DNA of 10,962 nt from JADJPL01 sp964607915. Its GTDB lineage: Bacteria; Bacteroidota; Bacteroidia; Chitinophagales; Saprospiraceae. The position numbers were made by a program, and so were the translations under genes. The notes under the pieces are model-generated. The model was not told where the DNA came from. It searched no databases and saw only the letters and a list, made by a program, of their open reading frames with translations. The stretch is from the NCBI GenBank assembly GCA_964607915.1, contig CAZSMU010000134.1:1-10962 (forward strand), given 5' to 3'. Numbering within the stretch: the stretch's first letter is position 1; each line of letters begins with the position of its first letter. Of this stretch, positions 6,518 through 10,962 are shown piece by piece.

Positions 6518-7438
6518 ATGAAAAAAATATCCAGCCCTGTCGCAGTGATTGACGTGGGCACCAATACATTCCACCTGCTCATCGCCACTCCCAAGCCCGG
6601 AGGCGGGTTCGAGGAGAACTTCCGGGAACGGCGCTTTGTCAAACTCGCCCAGGAAGGCATCGAATACATAGGCCCCAGCGCCTGGCAGCGGGGCATGGAG
6701 AGCATGCGCGACTATCGGCACCTCATGGACCAGTGGCAGGTCGGCGAGGTACGGGCTTTCGGTACCGCCGCCCTGCGCACCGCAGAAAACGGAGCTGCCT
6801 TTGCCGAGGAAGTCTTTTTACAAACCGGTATCCGGATACAACTCATCGACGGACTACAGGAAGCCGCCTACATCCTCCGCGGGGTACGGCTGGCCGTCCC
6901 TTTTGACGAAACCCCTATGCTGGTCATGGACATCGGAGGCGGGAGCGTGGAATTTCTCATTGCAAACAGGGAACAGGTATTCTGGGCACAGAGCTTCCCC
7001 ATCGGCGTAGCCGTCCTGTACCGGAAATTTCACCACCAGGAACCTATATCGAAAGAAGAAACCCAGCGCCTCGAAGCCTTCCTCGACCAGCAACTCGACC
7101 CTCTGCGCAATGCCCTGCAACAATATCCGGTCCGTAGCCTGGTGGGCGTCGCTGGTACGTTCGACGTTCTGGAAAACCTGCTGGATCAGAAAGTACAGCA
7201 GGAACAATACACTGTCCTCGACCTCAGGCGCTTCCCCACCCTGCGGGAACGGGTGTGCAACGCCACCCTGGAAGAGCGCCTTCACATCAAGGGCATGCCT
7301 CCCTTCCGCGCCGACATGATTCCCTCAGCCCTCATCCTCATAGGAAAAGTACTGGAGATGGGAGATATCCCCGATATCCGGGTCTCCCACTACGACCTCA
7401 AAGAAGGCATCGTGGATGAATTATTAGAAGGGTTGTGA
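6518..7438 (+). CDS. Ppx/GppA-family phosphatase (exopolyphosphatase-like)
   Basis: Read from the ATG at 6518 the protein has 306 residues. A TTG two codons upstream is less likely. It has the ASKHA-type fold of the Ppx/GppA family: phosphate-loop 1 VAVIDVGTNTFHLLIA (8-23), FGTAALRTAENG (81-92), GLQEAAYILRGV (112-123) with the conserved glutamate E115, and phosphate-loop 2 VMDIGGGSVEF (136-146). The C-terminal HD-like domain of enterobacterial Ppx and GppA is absent, as in other short bacterial members. Family activities are release of phosphate from polyphosphate chains or hydrolysis of pppGpp; sequence alone does not decide which. It is probably cytoplasmic. It converges on rbfA, with a hairpin in the 28-base gap. 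Confidence 0.92.
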   Translation: MKKISSPVAVIDVGTNTFHLLIATPKPGGGFEENFRERRFVKLAQEGIEYIGPSAWQRGMESMRDYRHLMDQWQVGEVRAFGTAALRTAENGAAFAEEVFLQTGIRIQLIDGLQEAAYILRGVRLAVPFDETPMLVMDIGGGSVEFLIANREQVFWAQSFPIGVAVLYRKFHHQEPISKEETQRLEAFLDQQLDPLRNALQQYPVRSLVGVAGTFDVLENLLDQKVQQEQYTVLDLRRFPTLRERVCNATLEERLHIKGMPPFRADMIPSALILIGKVLEMGDIPDIRVSHYDLKEGIVDELLEGL

Positions 7439-7440
7439 GT

Positions 7441-7466
7441 AGGGGAAAAAGACCCTTTTTGCCCCT
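7441..7466. terminator. Hairpin between convergent ppx-like gene and rbfA (motif copy 2)
   Basis: AGGGGAAAAAG at 7441-7451 pairs with CTTTTT at 7455-7460 and CCCCT at 7462-7466, with a bulged G at 7461 and a three-base ACC loop. It fills the gap between the two convergent stop codons, so a bidirectional terminator is the simplest reading. The T-run lies within the stem rather than after it, which is atypical. The part at 7445-7470 resembles the motif at 5504-5530. Confidence 0.45.
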
Positions 7467-7865
7467 CTATGGCTCAACTGGCCCCGGCGTGCCGGTTTCA
7501 TCCCCCATCTGGTTCTCGGCGTGCAATTTTTGGAACAACTGCTGAAGCCGAATCATCTCGTCCAGCGTATCGTCCAGATAAAAATCCACCTCCGGGATGC
7601 GGCGGACGAGCTTCTTCAGCCGCTGGGAGAGGGAAGCGCGCAGCCGCGCCTTCTCGGCCTCCATCTCGAGAATCACTTCCTGTTTGTTTTCCGTGTTGAA
7701 AACGCTCAGGTATATCTTGGCCAACCCCAGGTCGGGCGTCACATTTACCGTCGTCACCGTGACCAGAGGCGCCGCCCCATATACGTAGCTGCCCTCTTCC
7801 TGTAACACCAGGCTGAAGTTGCGCTTCACTAATTCAGCTACCTGCTTTTGCTTGATCGTCTCCAC
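7467..7865 (-). CDS. rbfA: Ribosome-binding factor A
   Basis: The 132-residue protein matches RbfA, a small KH-fold factor that binds immature 30S subunits and helps 16S rRNA 5'-end processing. Landmarks are KQKQVAELVKRNFSLVL at the start, VTTVNVTPDLGLAKIYLSVF in the middle (the conserved beta-strand with a DL/K pattern), and LRASLSQRLKKLVRRIPEVDFYLDD with the family-typical R-x-x-P-E-V-x-F-x-x-D near the end. The length is usual. The start is GTG at 7863-7865: an in-frame TAA lies four codons upstream with no ATG between, so this is the only reasonable start. It is transcribed divergently from recG across a 146-base gap with a -7-like element at 7899-7906. Confidence 0.93.
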   Translation of the reverse strand: METIKQKQVAELVKRNFSLVLQEEGSYVYGAAPLVTVTTVNVTPDLGLAKIYLSVFNTENKQEVILEMEAEKARLRASLSQRLKKLVRRIPEVDFYLDDTLDEMIRLQQLFQKLHAENQMGDETGTPGPVEP

Positions 7866-7898
7866 GCTGTATGGTTATTTATAGACTCTACAAAAGTC

Positions 7899-7906
7899 CA
7901 AATGTA
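7899..7906 (-). promoter_or_regulatory. Possible -7 element for rbfA
   Basis: On the minus strand this reads TACATTTG, a TAnnTTTG match about 34 bases from the GTG start. A -33 partner at the usual distance is not evident, although T-rich sequence lies upstream. Confidence 0.4.
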
Positions 7907-7927
7907 ACAAAAATTGTCAAAAAAGGC

Positions 7928-7959
7928 TTTTAAATCCTTTCTATTTGGCGATAAATTTG
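7928..7959 (+). promoter_or_regulatory. Possible promoter for recG
   Basis: TAAATTTG at 7952-7959 fits the -7 consensus TAnnTTTG. A TTTT at 7928-7931 sits about 20 bases upstream where the -33 element belongs. Transcription would begin near 7966, about 46 bases before the ATG at 8012. Confidence 0.42.
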
Positions 7960-8011
7960 TTTAAAGACGAAGATACACCTATTTTTGAAAAAAAAAGTTT
8001 AGGCCAGCGCA

Positions 8012-10120
8012 ATGGAGGTACTGGATACGGCCATAGAATACTTGAAAGGCGTAGGCCCAAAACGGGCAGAGTTGCTGCAAAAGGAACTGAAAATCCACCG
8101 CTTCAGGGATTTGCTGTACCAGTTCCCCTTCCGCTATATAGACAAAACGCGCTTCCACACCATCTCCGAAATCCAGGAAGACAGCGGGCCGGTACAGCTC
8201 CGCGGTATCCTCCGCAGACTGGAGGTCGTGGGCGAAGGCCCCAAACGACGCCTGAGCGGGGTACTGCGCGACGCCACCGGTGCCCTCGAACTGGTCTGGT
8301 TCTCCGGGCTGCACTGGCTGCACAAACAACTCGTCGTCGGACAGGAATACGTCGTGTATGGAAAGGCGCAGACGTTCCGGGAACAGTGGAGCATCACCCA
8401 TCCCGAAATGGAGGTCGCCTCGGAAGAAAATGCCCAGCTTGCCCCTACGTTTGCCCCCGTGTATCCCGGCACCGAAAAACTCAACGCCCAGGGGCTCGAC
8501 AGCAAAGCCCGGCGCAAGCTCATCCGCACTCTGCTCGAACGCCTGAGCCCCGACGATCTCTACGAAAACCTGCCGCCGGCATTGGTCGAGGCATTCCGCT
8601 TCCCTGCCCGCCGCCACGCCCTGCAAGCCATCCACTTCCCACGCGACTCCGAAGAACTGGAAGCCGCCCGGAACCGCTTGAAATTCGAAGAACTCTTCTT
8701 TCTGCAGCTTCGCCTCCTCTCCATGAAACGCCGCCGCCGGGCAGAGGTGCGCGGCTTTGTCTTCGAACGCGTGGGGGAGCTGTTCAACGATTTCTACCGC
8801 CAGCGCATGCCCTTCGAACTGACCGGCGCGCAAAAGCGCGTCATCCGGGAAATCCGGCGGGACCTCGGCAGCGGTGCGCAGATGAATCGCCTGCTCCAGG
8901 GCGATGTCGGCAGCGGGAAAACCATGGTCGCCCTGCTGTCTATGCTCATCGCCCTCGACAATGGGTTCCAGGCCGCCCTCATGGCCCCTACCGAAATCCT
9001 GGCCCAACAACACCTCCAGTCTATCCAGGCCTATCTCGAAGGCTCCCCCCTGCGGGTCGCCTTCCTGTCGGGCAGCATCAAAGGGAAAGCGCGCAAAGCC
9101 ATCCTCGAAGACCTCGAATCCGGGGCCATCCACATCCTGATCGGAACCCATGCCCTGCTGGAAGACCACGTGGCCTTCCAACGCCTCGGACTGGCCATCA
9201 TCGACGAACAACACCGCTTCGGCGTAGCCCAACGGGCCCGCCTCTGGCAAAAAAACCGGGGCGACTGCCCACCCCATATCCTCGTCATGACGGCCACACC
9301 CATCCCCCGCACCCTGGCCATGACCTTGTACGGAGACCTCGACATCTCCGTCATTGACGAACTGCCGCCGGGCCGAAAGGATATCCTCACCGTACACCGC
9401 ACCGAAAACCACCGGGTGCGGGTCATTGACTTTATCCGCGAACAAATCGCCCTGGGGCGACAGGTCTATGTGGTCTATCCCATGATCGAGGAATCCGAAA
9501 AACTCGACCTGCTCAACCTCATGGAGGGCTTCGAAGCCCTACAGCGCGATTTCCCACCGCCGACCTACCAGATCAGCGTGGTACACGGGAAAATGAAAGC
9601 CGCCGACAAAGACGCGGAAATGCAGCGCTTCGCCCGGCAGCAAACGCAGATCATGGTGGCCACCACCGTCATCGAAGTCGGCGTGAACGTGCCCAATGCT
9701 TCCGTCATGGTGGTGGAAAATACCGAGCGCTTCGGCTTGTCGCAATTGCACCAGCTGCGCGGACGCGTCGGACGCGGCGCCGAACAGTCGTACTGCATCC
9801 TCATGTCTTCCTTCAAGCTCAGCACCGATAGCCGGGAGCGCATCCAGACCATGGTGCGCACCAACAACGGCTTTGAAATCGCCGAAGCCGACCTCCGCCT
9901 CCGCGGCCCGGGCGACCTGCAGGGCACCCAGCAAAGTGGTTTGGTGCAACTCCACATCGCCGACCTGGCCAAAGACGGAAAAATCCTGGAGAGCGCCCGT
10001 CAATGCGCGGGCGATATCCTCGAAAGCGACCCCACCCTGGCACTCCCCGCACACCAGACCCTGCTCCGCTTCCTCGCAGAAGATAAAAAAGAATGGAAAG
10101 GCTGGGGTCGTATCAGTTGA
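8012..10120 (+). CDS. recG: ATP-dependent DNA helicase RecG
   Basis: The 702-residue protein is full-length RecG, the branch-migration helicase that remodels stalled replication forks and Holliday junctions. The N-terminal segment has LKGVGPKRAELL (about 10-21). The wedge (OB-fold) domain lies about 55-160. Helicase motifs follow in order: QGDVGSGKT with Walker A at 297-304, PTEILAQQH, the DEQH box at 398-401, TATPIPRT at 427-434, TTVIEVGVNVPNA, and QLRGRVGRG at 581-589 with its arginine finger. The C-terminal RecG module has DLRLRGPGDLQGTQQSG. All key residues appear intact. The ATG at 8012 gives the standard N-terminus. Its TGA overlaps the end of the convergent GIN-domain gene by eight bases. 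Confidence 0.97.
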   Translation: MEVLDTAIEYLKGVGPKRAELLQKELKIHRFRDLLYQFPFRYIDKTRFHTISEIQEDSGPVQLRGILRRLEVVGEGPKRRLSGVLRDATGALELVWFSGLHWLHKQLVVGQEYVVYGKAQTFREQWSITHPEMEVASEENAQLAPTFAPVYPGTEKLNAQGLDSKARRKLIRTLLERLSPDDLYENLPPALVEAFRFPARRHALQAIHFPRDSEELEAARNRLKFEELFFLQLRLLSMKRRRRAEVRGFVFERVGELFNDFYRQRMPFELTGAQKRVIREIRRDLGSGAQMNRLLQGDVGSGKTMVALLSMLIALDNGFQAALMAPTEILAQQHLQSIQAYLEGSPLRVAFLSGSIKGKARKAILEDLESGAIHILIGTHALLEDHVAFQRLGLAIIDEQHRFGVAQRARLWQKNRGDCPPHILVMTATPIPRTLAMTLYGDLDISVIDELPPGRKDILTVHRTENHRVRVIDFIREQIALGRQVYVVYPMIEESEKLDLLNLMEGFEALQRDFPPPTYQISVVHGKMKAADKDAEMQRFARQQTQIMVATTVIEVGVNVPNASVMVVENTERFGLSQLHQLRGRVGRGAEQSYCILMSSFKLSTDSRERIQTMVRTNNGFEIAEADLRLRGPGDLQGTQQSGLVQLHIADLAKDGKILESARQCAGDILESDPTLALPAHQTLLRFLAEDKKEWKGWGRIS

Positions 10121-10763
10121 TGGGCTTCACTACCCCCGACCCTACTACCGTGGATTTCACCTCAGGACTGCCTTTGTAAAAGACACGGCCATTGCCCGCA
10201 ACCGATACCTCGAGCTGCTTATTCGCAAAAACCCGCGCTTCGCCCGACCCGGCCAGGTGTACCTCCCCCTCGGAAACCTCAAATTGCAACGCGTCCAGGA
10301 CGCCGCTGCCCGCTATGTTTACCTGTAGGCCCGGGGCCGTCCCCCGAAGTGATAAGGTACCCGAACCGCCTATGACCACGCTCAGCGGAGCCGCCAACCT
10401 AATGGGCGAGACACAGGCTATACTGCCCGATCCACCTATGGATAGCATCTTCAAGTCCGGCAGCACGACCTGCAACACCAGGGAATCCCCCATATTTACC
10501 TTGTCCTGGAACGCTATCTGCCACACCCCGTCCCGGATTACCCGCGACAAGTGAGCGGCCGCTTCTCCCCCTCCCCGCACGACGACCAACGCCGAGGGGC
10601 CCTGCTCTAAAAAAACCGCCGCATGGATGCCCAGCGCTATCGAATGAAATGGCGCCAAAAGCAACGTATCCCCTCCGGCATCCGCACGCCTGTCTTGCGC
10701 CTCCAACGGAAAAAAGGCAGTGATGCCAATCCACCACAAAACAACGCCTGCATGTTTTTTCAT
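10113..10763 (-). CDS. Exported GIN-domain (DUF2807) beta-helix protein
   Basis: The 216-residue protein has an N-terminal signal sequence (basic MKKH, hydrophobic core about 6-20, probable cleavage after EAQ at 21-23). The rest is a GIN/DUF2807 domain: an initial APFHSIALGIHAAVFLEQG segment, then regularly spaced turns IGGSGS, IGGSGT, IAGSGV, LAGSGE, VAGNGR and VVGSGV at about residues 110, 132, 151, 171, 189 and 207. The period of 18-22 residues fits one rung of a right-handed parallel beta-helix. Such proteins are abundant in Bacteroidota, are exported to the periplasm or cell surface, and mostly have no assigned function. No lipobox cysteine follows the signal. The gene meets recG tail to tail with an eight-base overlap. 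Confidence 0.9.
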   Translation of the reverse strand: MKKHAGVVLWWIGITAFFPLEAQDRRADAGGDTLLLAPFHSIALGIHAAVFLEQGPSALVVVRGGGEAAAHLSRVIRDGVWQIAFQDKVNMGDSLVLQVVLPDLKMLSIGGSGSIACVSPIRLAAPLSVVIGGSGTLSLRGTAPGLQVNIAGSGVLDALQFEVSEGEVHLAGSGEARVFANKQLEVSVAGNGRVFYKGSPEVKSTVVGSGVVKPIN

Positions 10764-10902
10764 GGAACCTGTTTTATAGGTAAGACGAAAAAATTCGGGG
10801 AAAAGTTCTTTTTTGTCGCACGGCGCCCGACGGGCTGCTATGTGTATGGCACGCGTTGCGGCCCGGAACCATCCCGGGGCGGTGTGAAAAGCCCCCTGTT
10901 CA
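10764..10902. other. GC-rich structured intergenic region upstream of the GIN-domain gene
   Basis: No gene is seen here. The half away from the GIN gene has overlapping inverted repeats: GCCCGACGGGC near 10827-10837, and GGGCTGC (10834-10840) able to pair with GCGGCCC (10858-10864) with one wobble pair. The half next to the GIN gene is A/T-rich, with TATAAAAC near its ATG but no clear TAnnTTTG element. It may hold the GIN gene's promoter and a terminator for a gene beyond the window. Confidence 0.3.
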
Positions 10903-10962
10903 TTACACCCCCTTGCTCACCCCCCCGAATGCCTCGAACAAATACGCCAGCATCGAGTTTTT
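10903..10962 (-). CDS. Possible 3' end of a gene cut by the window edge
   Basis: The minus strand is open from the window edge to a TAA at 10903-10905, giving 19 codons that end AYLFEAFGGVSKGV. The composition is protein-like, and the gap to the next gene leaves room for a promoter. Nineteen codons is too few to identify a family or to exclude a chance open frame. Confidence 0.3.
   Translation of the reverse strand, partial: KNSMLAYLFEAFGGVSKGV

Noticed and set aside
7945..9357. 470-codon plus-strand open frame overlapping recG
   Set aside because: It is a different frame of recG, rich in Arg, Pro and Gly, with no recognisable domain. Long open shadow frames are common in GC-rich genes, and RecG motifs in the other frame are complete.
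7979..9445. 488-codon minus-strand open frame opposite recG
   Set aside because: Antisense shadow of recG with no motif and no independent start context.
10840..10884. Short plus-strand frame starting near ATGTGTATGGCACG
   Set aside because: About 14 codons, no start signal and no similarity I can name.

Overview
The window reads as chromosomal core DNA of a GC-rich member of the Bacteroidota, most likely from the Saprospiria or a nearby lineage. This is an inference with three supports. Intergenic regions carry the TAnnTTTG type of -7 promoter element. The protein set is typical of the phylum (stand-alone PASTA membrane protein domain, GIN/DUF2807 protein, small outer-membrane beta-barrel, short Ppx/GppA protein). 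Strong Shine-Dalgarno sequences are absent in front of most genes. No tRNA, rRNA, CRISPR array, transposase or phage gene was seen.

Layout. (1) 30-3845, plus strand: a 1158-residue protein in which two degenerate D-Ala-D-Ala-ligase-like modules are joined through a transmembrane helix to three PASTA-like domains, followed 33 bases later by a small single-domain rhodanese. (2) 3847-5461, minus strand: a three-gene overlapping operon of a 98-residue protein of unknown function, a PhnP-like metallo-beta-lactamase-fold hydrolase that seems to start at a CTG inside a CTGA overlap, and a membrane-anchored SPOR-domain protein joined by an ATGA overlap. (3) 5462-5782: a divergent control region with no gene. 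(4) 5783-7438, plus strand: an outer-membrane beta-barrel protein and a Ppx/GppA-type phosphatase. (5) 7467-7865, minus strand: rbfA, starting at GTG. (6) 8012-10120, plus strand: recG. (7) 10113-10763, minus strand: an exported GIN-domain protein whose end overlaps the end of recG. (8) 10764-10962: a structured intergenic stretch and possibly the last 19 codons of another minus-strand gene.

How the genes fit together. Several products point to the cell envelope: the Ddl-like/PASTA fusion, the SPOR protein (peptidoglycan-binding family), the beta-barrel and the GIN protein. rbfA and recG are housekeeping genes for ribosome maturation and replication-fork repair. The most unusual object is the first gene. 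Its architecture is cytoplasmic enzyme-like domain, membrane helix, then periplasmic PASTA domains. That is the layout of PASTA Ser/Thr kinases, but the kinase is replaced by what looks like a tandem ligase pseudoenzyme.
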